From assembly GCA_965149945.1 (NCBI GenBank), contig CBCTTQ010000035.1, forward strand, positions 1-15,757: a DNA stretch of 15,757 nt. Reading direction: 5' to 3'. The notes under the pieces are model-generated. The model made no database searches. It was not told the origin of the DNA and worked only from the letters and a program-made list of their open reading frames with translations. This document shows, one piece after another, positions 1 through 6,892 of this stretch; within the stretch, counting starts at the first letter, position 1, and the number at the start of each line of letters is the position of its first letter. Position numbers and translations under genes: made by a program. Source of the DNA: JAHZFN01 sp965149945 (GTDB taxonomy: Bacteria > Bacillota > Dehalobacteriia > UBA4068 > UBA4997).

Positions 1-1079
1 CCCCAATAACCCAGCATGGCCTGGAGCGCCGCGAAAATCCGCATCGTGTTTTCCCCGCGGCTCTTGCGATTTACCGCCCAATGGTTCCAGATCCAGGCGG
101 GCTTGACGGTGCCCAGCAGATGACCCAGATCCCACAGGGTTTCCGCGGGAATAGCGCAGTGTTTTTCTGCCCATTCCGGTGTTTTGACAACGCCGTCTGT
201 CACGCCGTATACCAGATCTTTCCAGCTTTGGAAACCCTTCGGTTCCACGTATTGGTTGACAAATTCATGGTTCCAGGTGTCTTCTTCAAAGAGTACATAG
301 GCTAATGCCAGGTACATGGTAGCATCGGTGCCGGGTTTGATGGGGATCCATTGATCCGCCAGTACTTCTCCGGCGTTGGTATAACGGGGATCGATGATGA
401 TGACTTTTTTGCCTCGTTCTCGTGCCAGTTTAACATAGTAAGCGAACTGGTAGCCGGGACCCTGGGCGCCGACGGTGGCGTCTTGTCCCACCAGTACCAG
501 CAGTTTGCTGTTGGCGAGCATGTCGGAGGAAGAACCGGAGGCATAGCCCGCTTCATCCCAACCGCGGAAACCGGCGATGAGATGGCTCATCAGGCGGGCG
601 GAGTCCATGGATGCCCAGCCCCAGCAATTGGCGCCGGCGCCCCAGTGGGAAAACAACTGTTCGGCGATGGCGTTTTCCTGCGGGGTGACGACGCAGTATT
701 TGCCGTATTTTTCTTTGGCTTCGCGCATGGCGGAGCAGATGGTGTCCAGGGCTTCGTCCCAGCTGATGCGTTCATATTTGCCTTCGCCCCGTTTGGTGCC
801 GGGCACGCGGCGCAGGGGGTAGAGGATACGCTCGGGGCGGTAGAGGTATTTGTGGAATACCAATCCTCTGGTGCAGGGCCGCCGCTGGAGACGCACCTTT
901 AACAAATCTTCATCGGAAATATATTCATCCTCTCGGTCGGTGTTGGTGTTCAGGCGGTCGTCCGGCTCGATGGCCATGACTTTGCCGTCCTTGACATAGA
1001 GCTTGTAGACGCATTGGCTGGTAGCGCCGCAGTTGCACATGCAGGAGGAGTATACGATTTCGCAGTCTTTGTATAACAT
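1..1079 (-). CDS. Molybdopterin oxidoreductase (DMSO reductase family), N-terminal part
   Basis: This frame stays open from an ATG at 1079 to the left edge, giving about 359 codons of a protein that in this family is usually 700-900 residues, so the gene is cut by the window. The N-terminus carries a Cys-rich [4Fe-4S] site (C13, C15, C17, C23, then C69 in a PCTRG context). It is followed by an ISWDEALD segment (about 105-112) and a VIIIDPRYTNAGEVLADQWIPIKPGTD-like stretch (about 226-252) typical of molybdo-bis-MGD enzymes. Spacing in the Cys motif is C-x3-C-x5-C, slightly longer than the usual C-x3-C-x3-C. No twin-arginine signal peptide is visible, so a cytoplasmic enzyme is inferred. The start is supported by a GGAAAGGA ribosome binding site about 9 nt upstream. 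The substrate cannot be told from this part. Family assignment is confident; subfamily is unknown. Confidence 0.9.
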   Translation of the reverse strand, partial: MLYKDCEIVYSSCMCNCGATSQCVYKLYVKDGKVMAIEPDDRLNTNTDREDEYISDEDLLKVRLQRRPCTRGLVFHKYLYRPERILYPLRRVPGTKRGEGKYERISWDEALDTICSAMREAKEKYGKYCVVTPQENAIAEQLFSHWGAGANCWGWASMDSARLMSHLIAGFRGWDEAGYASGSSSDMLANSKLLVLVGQDATVGAQGPGYQFAYYVKLARERGKKVIIIDPRYTNAGEVLADQWIPIKPGTDATMYLALAYVLFEEDTWNHEFVNQYVEPKGFQSWKDLVYGVTDGVVKTPEWAEKHCAIPAETLWDLGHLLGTVKPAWIWNHWAVNRKSRGENTMRIFAALQAMLGYW

Positions 1080-1170
1080 TGATCCACATCCTTTCCGTTT
1101 GAAACAATTTTCTGCCTCGATAGGGTGGGCAGAAACAATCTCTGTGCCTCAATCTCTTAAAAGAACCTTT

Positions 1171-1221
1171 AAAAAAAAGTGATCAAACTAATAATTAAAA
1201 ATTAATTACTAATTTGATCAC
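1171..1221 (-). terminator. Terminator-like hairpin inside the oxidoreductase leader (candidate attenuator)
   Basis: Arms 1179-1198 and 1202-1221 form a 20-bp inverted repeat with two mismatches and a 3-nt loop. On the minus strand it is followed directly by eight T residues (1178-1171), the layout of an intrinsic terminator. It sits between the promoter at 1284-1312 and the gene start at 1079, so it would cut transcription before the gene unless prevented. The stem is AT-rich, with GC pairs mainly at its base. It could equally be a protein-binding palindrome, since its outer arms read GTGATCAAA/TTTGATCAC. Confidence 0.5.
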
Positions 1222-1283
1222 CATTCTGACATGATAACAAATCGCTCATAACTCGCTGAAAAATATGCACTTTTGATGGTTTT

Positions 1284-1312
1284 ATCATAATATAGAACAA
1301 AGCGTTTGTCAA
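1284..1312 (-). promoter_or_regulatory. Sigma-A-type promoter of the molybdopterin oxidoreductase gene
   Basis: On the minus strand TTGACA (1312-1307) and TATGAT (1289-1284) are separated by exactly 17 nt, close to consensus. Transcription would start near 1277, giving a leader of about 200 nt before the ATG at 1079. That leader contains the hairpin at 1179-1221. Confidence 0.7.
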
Positions 1313-1751
1313 GAGGTTTGCGAAAATAAAATGGTGAATTTTCTGACAATTTTTTGTGAAAAGAGTACTTTTTTTTGAAAAAGGCTGCAAGAGGGACGTT
1401 TTTTCTTTTGTTTGGTCGGATGGTTTTGATCAAATGATAAGAGTTCTCTTCAGGCAGAGCAGAAACGGTCAGCTGCGGGATGGCTGATCTCGATCAGGGG
1501 AGCGGGAACGACAAACACGCATGAATCGGCGGGCGGGGATTGTCAATCTGTATTTTGAGCGGTAATCAGAAACCGTTGCCTTGGCGCGAGAGAAGCCGGA
1601 TGAGGAAGCGCTCAGTGCTTTTTTAGCGGGGGTATAAGAAATGAAGCAGGGAGGTTGTTTTCTCTTTCGAAGCAAATGGTATCTCCCCCAAAGCGTCGTA
1701 AAGACGACGCTTTGGTTGGAGCGATTGTTATTTTGAAAACATGGCGGAGTC
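1313..1751. other. Intergenic region with no recognisable gene
   Basis: The stretch separates the promoter of the oxidoreductase from the end of the HAD phosphatase gene. The part up to about 1440 is very AT-rich with several T tracts and holds a perfect palindrome TTTGATCAAA at 1425-1434. The part from 1440 to 1680 has no coding signal I trust. Only short frames without ribosome binding sites are present. Confidence 0.5.
1688..1715 (-). terminator. Strong hairpin downstream of the HAD phosphatase gene
   Basis: CCAAAGCGTCGT (1688-1699) and ACGACGCTTTGG (1704-1715) form a perfect 12-bp stem with a 4-nt loop, 36 nt after the stop codon of the minus-strand phosphatase gene. Neither side has a T run, so it may be a weak terminator or an mRNA 3'-end stabilising hairpin. 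Confidence 0.45.
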
Positions 1752-2420
1752 CTATTCCGCGGCGCTTAGGCGGTGGATAGCTGCCAGCAATTGAGAAGGA
1801 GCGGAAACGATGTTTTTGCCGCCCAGGGCTACCAGCTCTTCTTTGCTTTGGTATCCCCAATCCACAATAATCATGGGCAGACCGCAGTTTTGGGCGGTCT
1901 GAATGTCCACGCGAGAATCGCCGATATACAGAGCGCGGTTTCGGTCACTGTTCAGCAGTTCCAATGCCCGTTTCGGATTGTCGGGAGCAGGTTTCTTTTC
2001 ATAGCCGGGGGCGTCTCCTACCGCTACTTCGATGGACGAGGCAAAATACAACTGTACCAATTCTTGTACTGCCGGCTCAATTTTGTTGGAAACAACGCCC
2101 ATGCGATAGCCTTCTCTGCTCAGAGTTTCCAGTACCTCCGGAATCCCCGCGAAAGGACGGGTGTGGTTGTTGCAGTTTTTGGCGTAATGAGCTTTGAAGG
2201 CGTGAAAGGTCCTCTCGAAAAGGGGATTGGCGGCGCCGTCCGGAACAGCTCGTTCCATCAACAGACGAATGCCATTGCCCACAAAGCCGCGGACTTCCTG
2301 ACGGCTGCGGGGCGGCAGGCCGCAATTGGTCAAAGCGGCGTTGACGCTGTCGGTCAAGTCGGTTAAAGTATTCAGCAGGGTTCCGTCCAGATCCCAAAGA
2401 ATTGTATCGCGATGTGTCAT
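1752..2420 (-). CDS. HAD-superfamily hydrolase, phosphoglycolate phosphatase-like
   Basis: The 222-residue protein has all four HAD motifs: DLDGT with the nucleophile D10 and acid D12, S111 in VVSNK, K143, and GDSRVD with D168 and D172. The cap lies between motifs I and II, as in subfamily I, which includes Gph and PpaX. Such enzymes hydrolyse small phosphate monoesters in the cytoplasm; the exact substrate cannot be read from sequence. The ATG is preceded by AGGAGGTAACC. The stop codon of the upstream YihY gene lies inside this ribosome binding site, which points to translational coupling. Length is normal for the family. The phosphoglycolate assignment is only by resemblance. Confidence 0.88.
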   Translation of the reverse strand: MTHRDTILWDLDGTLLNTLTDLTDSVNAALTNCGLPPRSRQEVRGFVGNGIRLLMERAVPDGAANPLFERTFHAFKAHYAKNCNNHTRPFAGIPEVLETLSREGYRMGVVSNKIEPAVQELVQLYFASSIEVAVGDAPGYEKKPAPDNPKRALELLNSDRNRALYIGDSRVDIQTAQNCGLPMIIVDWGYQSKEELVALGGKNIVSAPSQLLAAIHRLSAAE

Positions 2421-2422
2421 GG

Positions 2423-3334
2423 TTACCTCCTGTTGGGGAATGGTGGATTTGGTTGGTTCTTTTGTCGAGAACGGTGAAACAGAGGATGTCGTTGAAAAAA
2501 GGCGTTGATTTGTTTATGGTAATGGTAATTGATCTCCGCGCCCAGCATCATCGTGAACATACAGAGGTAGAGCCAGATGATGATCACGGCCAATCTGGTC
2601 AGGCTGCCATAGAGAGAGAAGCCGTTGAAATCATCCACATAGATGGAAATGGCGGCGGAGAAAAGAAACCATGCGGCGGTAGAGAACAGCGCGCCGGGCA
2701 ATTGGTTGCGATAAGTGACAGTGCCGGGTTCGGCTTTACCGCGGTTGGGCAAAATAAAATACACCAAAGCAAAGTAAAATACCAGAAAACCAAAGAGCAG
2801 CACATAACGGATTTGATAGAAAAACCGGAACAGCACGGGAAAATATTCCCCTCTCTGAATCAGATAAGACTGGATGCTGTTTCCGTAAATGAGAATCAGA
2901 AACACCAGCAGTACGGTGATCAAAAACAGCACGGTGTGGCGCATTGCCTGCAGGCGCAGACGTACCCATCCACGATTTTCCTGTACATGGTAGACTACGT
3001 TCAGTCCGTTGGAAATGCAGTGAAAGCCTTGGGCAGCCAAATAAATCGCGGCGATGAGGGCAACGACGGTGATATGGACGCTTTTGGCGTAGAACTCACT
3101 GATAACAGACGCTACCGCCGGTTCCATGTAATCGGGGAGCAGGGCGGTCAATGTATCATACACCATATTGACGGAAATAGGCAGATAGGGAATCAGGGAA
3201 AAGAAAAAGAGCAAAAAGGGAATGCCTGAAAGAAACAGAAACAACGCCGATTGTCCGGCGATCGCGCTGATATTATCTTTTTTTGCTTTGGCAAAAATCT
3301 TGCGCCATCTCCGGATAAGAGAGAACCGTTTCAT
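2423..3334 (-). CDS. YihY/BrkB-family inner-membrane protein
   Basis: The 303-residue protein has about six membrane segments (roughly 26-48, 86-106, 133-152, 172-196, 212-232, 244-266). It carries the family's C-terminal signature: a GALFSTAAWFLFS-type stretch from 214, YGS at 242-244, a WLY at 254-256 and LGAE at 264-267. The family was once annotated as ribonuclease BN, but the proteins are integral membrane proteins of uncertain function, possibly transporters. The tail after 270 is basic and polar. The start has an AAAGGAGC ribosome binding site. The gene ends 2 nt before the HAD phosphatase start and is clearly in one operon with it. A 178-nt gap separates it from the PAP2 gene upstream, and I found no promoter or terminator in that gap. 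Confidence 0.88.
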   Translation of the reverse strand: MKRFSLIRRWRKIFAKAKKDNISAIAGQSALFLFLSGIPFLLFFFSLIPYLPISVNMVYDTLTALLPDYMEPAVASVISEFYAKSVHITVVALIAAIYLAAQGFHCISNGLNVVYHVQENRGWVRLRLQAMRHTVLFLITVLLVFLILIYGNSIQSYLIQRGEYFPVLFRFFYQIRYVLLFGFLVFYFALVYFILPNRGKAEPGTVTYRNQLPGALFSTAAWFLFSAAISIYVDDFNGFSLYGSLTRLAVIIIWLYLCMFTMMLGAEINYHYHKQINAFFQRHPLFHRSRQKNQPNPPFPNRR

Positions 3335-3512
3335 AGATTTGCTCCTTTCTTTATTATTGGCTCCGAAACATATTGCGGCGTCGTTCGGGACTCGGCTGCT
3401 GGATGGGCGTAGAGATAAGCAATCTGCTGTCGGTACAAACAGACAACAGGGGATAGGCTGCCAGGAAGAAACTTTTTCTGTGGAAATTTTCGCGTCAGGG
3501 AATTAGACGGTT

Positions 3513-4007
3513 TCAGAGGAGAAAGAATCCCACTAATCCCAATCCGCCGCCGAAAATCAGACCCGCCAGCACATCTTTGACAAAGTGAACACCCGCCACA
3601 ATGCGCACCAGACCCACCAGCAACAGAAACGGCAGCAGTATCTGCCCCATCACGGGCAGATACCAAAACCACGCGCAAGTGATAACTGCCGCGGAAAGAG
3701 TATGACGGCTGGGGAAGCCGTGTCCTTTGGTTTTTTTAGGAATGAGGGGCGGAATTTGCCAGACTTCATAAGGGCGAGGGCGGTTCCATTTGGCGCGCAG
3801 CAGAGAGCCGCTGAGGAATACCGCTGCCGGTACCAGCAATGCCCGCCCCAAAGAGGCGTCCTGTCGCAGCAGAATCAGCGCCAGCAGCAAAAAATATGAA
3901 ACATAAAACAGGCTGACACTGAGTTTTTCGCACCAAATGAGAGCGGCGTGACTTTTGGGATGTTGTTGAAACCAGCGGCAGAGAATCAAAAAGCGGTCTT
4001 TGGTCAT
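3513..4007 (-). CDS. PAP2-family membrane phosphatase
   Basis: The protein is 164 residues from the chosen ATG. It has the three PAP2 signatures: an R71-x6-R78-P79 motif (Arg where Lys is usual, with K73 near), PSRH at 99-102 (usually PSGH), and R135-x5-H141-x3-D145. Hydrophobic segments surround them (about 32-48, 55-70, 104-120, 122-140, 146-163). Relatives dephosphorylate lipid phosphates such as undecaprenyl pyrophosphate or phosphatidylglycerol phosphate in the membrane. A frame extending to 4034 begins with TTG and would place the GGAGGGAGAGG ribosome binding site inside the coding region, so the ATG at 4007 is preferred. It is upstream of, and perhaps co-transcribed with, YihY and HAD. 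The Arg and PSRH changes are seen in the sequence; their effect is unknown. Confidence 0.85.
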   Translation of the reverse strand: MTKDRFLILCRWFQQHPKSHAALIWCEKLSVSLFYVSYFLLLALILLRQDASLGRALLVPAAVFLSGSLLRAKWNRPRPYEVWQIPPLIPKKTKGHGFPSRHTLSAAVITCAWFWYLPVMGQILLPFLLLVGLVRIVAGVHFVKDVLAGLIFGGGLGLVGFFLL

Positions 4008-4082
4008 AATGGAAATGTTCCTCTCCCTCCGCAAAGAAATAATTTCGTTCTTATCGTTTTGTCACAGTCGAGAATCATCTCT

Positions 4083-4111
4083 ATTTTAGCATTTCTCAGT
4101 GGGAACTGCAA
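4083..4111 (-). promoter_or_regulatory. Promoter of the PAP2-YihY-HAD gene group
   Basis: On the minus strand TTGCAG (4111-4106) lies 17 nt before TAAAAT (4088-4083), and TGC just before the -10 gives an extended -10 element. Transcription would start near 4076, about 70 nt before the PAP2 ATG. Confidence 0.5.
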
Positions 4112-4225
4112 ATTCTGCCAATAACTGTAAATTTTCAGATAATTCCCTTCCGCTCGACTCAATCTTTGCGAAAAAGGTTGCTTCAGATCTTTTTAAAGCT
4201 GTCGCTAACTTTTTAAAATGAGAGG

Positions 4226-4249
4226 AAACCCTTGATTTCTCAAGGGTTT
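4226..4249. repeat. Perfect inverted repeat between divergent promoters
   Basis: AAACCCTTGA (4226-4235) and TCAAGGGTTT (4240-4249) pair perfectly around a 4-nt loop. It resembles a terminator stem but lies upstream of both divergent transcription units, immediately before the -35 box of the LysR promoter, with only a loose T-rich stretch after it. It may be an operator or the trace of an older terminator. Confidence 0.45.
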
Positions 4250-4253
4250 AAGG

Positions 4254-4282
4254 TTGTTTTTGGAGAAATTCTGTGATACAAT
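4254..4282 (+). promoter_or_regulatory. Promoter of the small ORF and LysR gene
   Basis: TTGTTT (4254-4259) and TACAAT (4277-4282) are spaced by 17 nt. A start near 4289 would place the small ORF at 4313 and the LysR gene at 4480 on the same transcript. Confidence 0.5.
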
Positions 4283-4312
4283 AAGGATGTATAACAAAAA
4301 AGATATGCGGGT

Positions 4313-4483
4313 ATGCAAAAAACGGATAAGGTTTCGAAGTCGGAATCCGAGCAAGAAAATTTGTCAGGCATCCTGCCATATGTTGTGAGAGAAATCCCGC
4401 CGGAACAGCAGCTAAACGAAACGGGTCGTGATGCGATGATTCGAGGCCGCGGTTGTGGGGGAGTGTGCAAGGGGGAGCCATGA
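4313..4483 (+). CDS. Small ORF overlapping the LysR start codon
   Basis: The frame encodes 56 residues beginning MQKTDKVSKSESEQ and ending GRGCGGVCKGEP. Its TGA overlaps the ATG of the LysR gene in the sequence ATGA, a layout typical of translational coupling. The first half is hydrophilic and acidic/basic; the tail holds two Cys in a Gly-rich context. No clear ribosome binding site precedes its ATG, and I recognise no family. It could be a regulatory leader ORF or chance. The evidence is the position and the overlap, not conservation. Confidence 0.3.
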   Translation: MQKTDKVSKSESEQENLSGILPYVVREIPPEQQLNETGRDAMIRGRGCGGVCKGEP

Positions 4484-5403
4484 ATTTACTACATTTAAAA
4501 TACGCGGTGGAAGTTGCCGCCACCCATTCCATGACCAAGGCAGCGGAAAAACTCTATACTTCACAGCCCAATTTGAGCCGCGCCATCAAAGGTTTGGAAG
4601 AAAGTCTGGGTATCGAAATTTTTAAGCGAACTTCCAAAGGGATTTATCCCACTTCCCAAGGGGAGGAGTTTTTGGGATATGCCAGAAAAGTGTTGGATCA
4701 GGTGGATTCTATTCAAAATATGTTCCGCGGCGGACAACCTCGTTTTCAACAGTTTTCCATTTCAGTACCGCGTTCTTGTTATGTTTCTTGCGCTTTTACG
4801 CGTTTCGCGAGCAAACTGCCACCGGAAGAAGCCGTTGAAATCTTCTATCAGGAGACCAGTTCCGCTCACGTCATCGAAAATATTTTAGAGGCGGATTATC
4901 GATTGGGCATCCTGCGCTATCCGGTGGATGAAGAGGACTCCGCCAAAGAAATGCTGGCGGAAAAGAAACTCGGCTCCGAGTTGGTGTTTGAGTTTCACTA
5001 TCAGTTGTTGATGTCTAAAAAGCATCCGTTGGCAGGGAAGGAAAATATCGCGTTGAACGATTTAACCCCTTATGTGGAAATCGCCCACGCCGATCCTTTT
5101 GTGCCTTCCATGCCGCTGAGTACTGTGCGTAAAAACCAGCTGACGGATAAGATCAACCGCCATATTTATGTATTTGAACGGGGGGCGCAAATGGATATTC
5201 TCGCGGAATCCCCCAATGTATTCCTGTGGGCGTCACCGGTACCGGAGCATATTTTGCAACGATATAATTTGGTGCAGCGGGATTGTCGGGAAAGCAGAAA
5301 TAAATTCCGAGACGTGCTGGTTTACCGTAGCGATTATCAATTAACCGAATTGGATAAACTGTTTATTGATGAGTTGATTAAAGTAAAACGGCAGCTGGTG
5401 TAA
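4480..5403 (+). CDS. LysR-family transcriptional regulator
   Basis: The 307-residue protein has an N-terminal winged helix-turn-helix (about 1-60: MNLLHLKYAVEVAATHSMTK then AAEKLYTSQPNLSRAIKGLE) and a substrate-binding-like effector domain (about 90-305), of normal length for the family. The ATG is preceded by AAGGGGGAG. The longer frame from 4453 starts with TTG and lacks a site, so it was rejected. LysR proteins usually act on divergent or adjacent genes, which here would be the PAP2 group or the kinase/hydrogenase cluster. The inducer is not predictable. The gene ends in its own terminator, whose loop contains the stop codon. Confidence 0.92.
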   Translation: MNLLHLKYAVEVAATHSMTKAAEKLYTSQPNLSRAIKGLEESLGIEIFKRTSKGIYPTSQGEEFLGYARKVLDQVDSIQNMFRGGQPRFQQFSISVPRSCYVSCAFTRFASKLPPEEAVEIFYQETSSAHVIENILEADYRLGILRYPVDEEDSAKEMLAEKKLGSELVFEFHYQLLMSKKHPLAGKENIALNDLTPYVEIAHADPFVPSMPLSTVRKNQLTDKINRHIYVFERGAQMDILAESPNVFLWASPVPEHILQRYNLVQRDCRESRNKFRDVLVYRSDYQLTELDKLFIDELIKVKRQLV

Positions 5404-5419
5404 AGGCTGTCGTTTTTTT
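5385..5419 (+). terminator. Intrinsic terminator of the LysR gene
   Basis: AAAACGGCAGC (5385-5395) pairs with GCTGTCGTTTT (5406-5416) with one G-U pair, and a run of seven T follows from 5413. The stop codon at 5401-5403 lies in the loop, so the terminator overlaps the end of the gene. Confidence 0.8.
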
Positions 5420-5594
5420 GTTTGTCGGCGATACGCGCGGGTTTGGCGGGCGGCGCCTGTGAGATGGGATATCACTGGCGTTATGAAGGAAATTTCTTTT
5501 TGGTATTTCACAAACTTATCATGGTATGGTATGCTATAAGTACAATGTAAGGGTACTATTTATAATAAGTATATAACGTGATGGATACAGAAAT

Positions 5595-5707
5595 GGTATT
5601 CCTCGGATGAATAAATTGATATAAAGGACCGCAGACGGAATACCGAGAAGCAGGAATGAGCGTTGAAAACTCCTTCTTTTCAGCATCTTCCGGCGGTCAG
5701 TTTTTTT
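5595..5707 (+). ncRNA. Structured leader with terminator/antiterminator (candidate riboswitch or attenuator)
   Basis: An outer stem pairs GACCGC (5627-5632) with GCGGTC (5693-5698) and CGGAA (5636-5640) with TTCCG (5688-5692), leaving a 3-nt bulge. It is followed by T7 at 5701-5707. Inside it a second hairpin pairs GTTGAAAA (5662-5669) with TTTTCAGC (5677-5684). Upstream, GGTATTCC (5595-5602) is perfectly complementary to GGAATACC (5637-5644). That pairing uses the CGGAA arm and crosses the outer stem, so the two folds exclude each other. The terminator ends about 16 nt before the ribosome binding site of the kinase gene. No known riboswitch consensus was recognised. An AT-rich stretch near 5516-5546 could hold the promoter, but no well-spaced pair of boxes is evident. 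Confidence 0.5.
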
Positions 5708-5735
5708 CTCTGCATACAGAAAAGGAGGCGGGCAA

Positions 5736-6485
5736 ATGAGCATCAACGCGGAAAGAATTCTTGCGGTGAGAACGGAAAAAACCATCTATAAAGACCGTGA
5801 TACCGTATTGAAGGTGTTTGGTCCCGGATACACACAATCCCATGTGCTGCACGAGGCGATGAACCAAGCGCAGATGAAAGAAGTGGGACTGCCGGTACCG
5901 GAAGTGCTGGAAGTGGTGCGGATGGAAGATAAGTGGGCCATTCGTTCTGCGTATATTCCTGGCAAAACCATGTATCGCCTGTCGACGGAACAACCGGAAC
6001 AATTCGCGCAATATTTTGATCTGTTTTTGGATATTCAAATGGAAATTCTTTCCAAGTCGATTCGCCTGCTGAGCAATTTAAAAGACGAACTGCACCGTAT
6101 TGTGATCAACAGCGCTCTGGAGGCTACGGTTCGTTATGAATTGCACGCTCGCCTGCAGGCCATGCCGACCGAAAAAGCCATTTGTCACGGGGATTTCAAT
6201 CCTTCCAACATTATCATCGATCCGAACGGTAAGTACTGGGTATTGGATTGGGCGCATGCCACCCAAGGAAATCCGGAAGCCGACGTGGCTATGACTTATC
6301 TGTGGCTTTTGCAAAACGGACAGGCCGAGCTCTCGGAGGTTTATTTGGAACGTTACGGAGAAAAGAGCGGTATTCCCAGACAGCGGGTGGAGCGTTGGAT
6401 TCCTATTGTGGCGGCGGCGCAGTCGGTGAGCGCCACCGCTGAAAAGCGGGCGTTTCTGTTAGATTTGGTAAAATTCACCGAATAG
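5736..6485 (+). CDS. APH/choline-kinase-fold phosphotransferase
   Basis: The 249-residue protein shows the core of the aminoglycoside phosphotransferase/choline kinase fold: the ATP-binding lysine K26 in VLKVF, a likely alpha-C glutamate E40, the catalytic HGDFNPSN motif (H151, D153, N158) and the metal-binding D171 in LDWAHA. Such kinases act on small hydroxylated molecules (choline, thiamine, aminoglycosides) or, more rarely, other targets. The substrate is not evident, and drug resistance should not be assumed. The ATG has a strong AAAGGAGG site 7 nt upstream. The gene lies just downstream of the structured leader and 115 nt before the ferredoxin gene, with no terminator seen between them, so it may be co-transcribed with the hydrogenase cluster. 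Confidence 0.82.
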   Translation: MSINAERILAVRTEKTIYKDRDTVLKVFGPGYTQSHVLHEAMNQAQMKEVGLPVPEVLEVVRMEDKWAIRSAYIPGKTMYRLSTEQPEQFAQYFDLFLDIQMEILSKSIRLLSNLKDELHRIVINSALEATVRYELHARLQAMPTEKAICHGDFNPSNIIIDPNGKYWVLDWAHATQGNPEADVAMTYLWLLQNGQAELSEVYLERYGEKSGIPRQRVERWIPIVAAAQSVSATAEKRAFLLDLVKFTE

Positions 6486-6600
6486 AACAAAGCGAGTTTC
6501 TGATAAAGCAAGAGCAAATAAAAATATGGAAACAAGCCCAAAGAAAAGGTATTGTAGGCAAATCCCACAATTTGTGGAGATATGAAAGGAGAAGGAGAAA

Positions 6601-6843
6601 ATGAAAGTAACCATTTGTATCGGCAGTTCCTGCCATTTGAAAGGTTCCAGGCAAGTTGTGGAGCGATTGCAGGCGTTGGTCACGGAACATAACCTGAGTG
6701 ATCAGGTGGAATTGGCGGGCACTTTTTGTATGAATAAGTGCCAGACCGGTGTCAATGTGACAGTTGACAATGAATGTTTTTCCGTCTCTCCGGAAACGGT
6801 AGAAAGCTTTTTCCAAAATAAAATATTGGCAAAATTGAATTAA
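6601..6843 (+). CDS. [2Fe-2S] thioredoxin-like ferredoxin
   Basis: The 80-residue protein has the four-Cys pattern C6-x4-C11-x31-C43-x3-C47 of thioredoxin-fold [2Fe-2S] ferredoxins related to NuoE/HydC, with the typical ends TICIGSSCH and FCMNKCQTG. It is a short stand-alone domain likely to carry electrons to or from the adjacent hydrogenase. The start has an AGGAGAAGGAG ribosome binding site. It is the first gene of the hydrogenase set, 49 nt ahead of the sensory hydrogenase, and matches the small ferredoxin found in clostridial hfs-type clusters. Fold and cluster type are confident; the electron partner is inferred from context. Confidence 0.88.
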   Translation: MKVTICIGSSCHLKGSRQVVERLQALVTEHNLSDQVELAGTFCMNKCQTGVNVTVDNECFSVSPETVESFFQNKILAKLN

Positions 6844-6892
6844 AAAACAACATCGGGAAGAGGGCTCGGTGTTGCTTTGGAGGTGTATACCA

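Noticed and set aside
1..1079. Selenocysteine in the molybdoenzyme
   Set aside because: No in-frame TGA is present in the visible part, and the active-site ligand cannot be assigned with confidence from this fragment.
1425..1434. FNR/CRP binding site
   Set aside because: The palindrome TTTGATCAAA lacks the 4-nt spacer of an FNR box and the TGTGA core of a CRP site.
2402..3229. 275-codon plus-strand frame
   Set aside because: It is antisense to the YihY gene, has low-complexity His/Gln/Gly-rich sequence and no ribosome binding site. The minus-strand protein has clear family motifs.
5595..5707. T-box leader
   Set aside because: The GGACCGC sequence vaguely recalls a T-box antiterminator, but there is no AGGGTGGNACCGCG motif and no room for a typical stem I. 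The downstream gene is neither a tRNA ligase nor an amino-acid gene.
5736..6485. Aminoglycoside resistance gene
   Set aside because: Only the general kinase-fold motifs are present, which also occur in choline and thiamine kinases. The context is metabolic, with no resistance genes near.
6565..6577. CCACAA-T-TTGTGG palindrome before the ferredoxin gene as a Rex operator
   Set aside because: The arms are only 6 bp and the spacing differs from the Rex consensus (TTGTGA-like arms around an AT-rich centre). Too weak to call.
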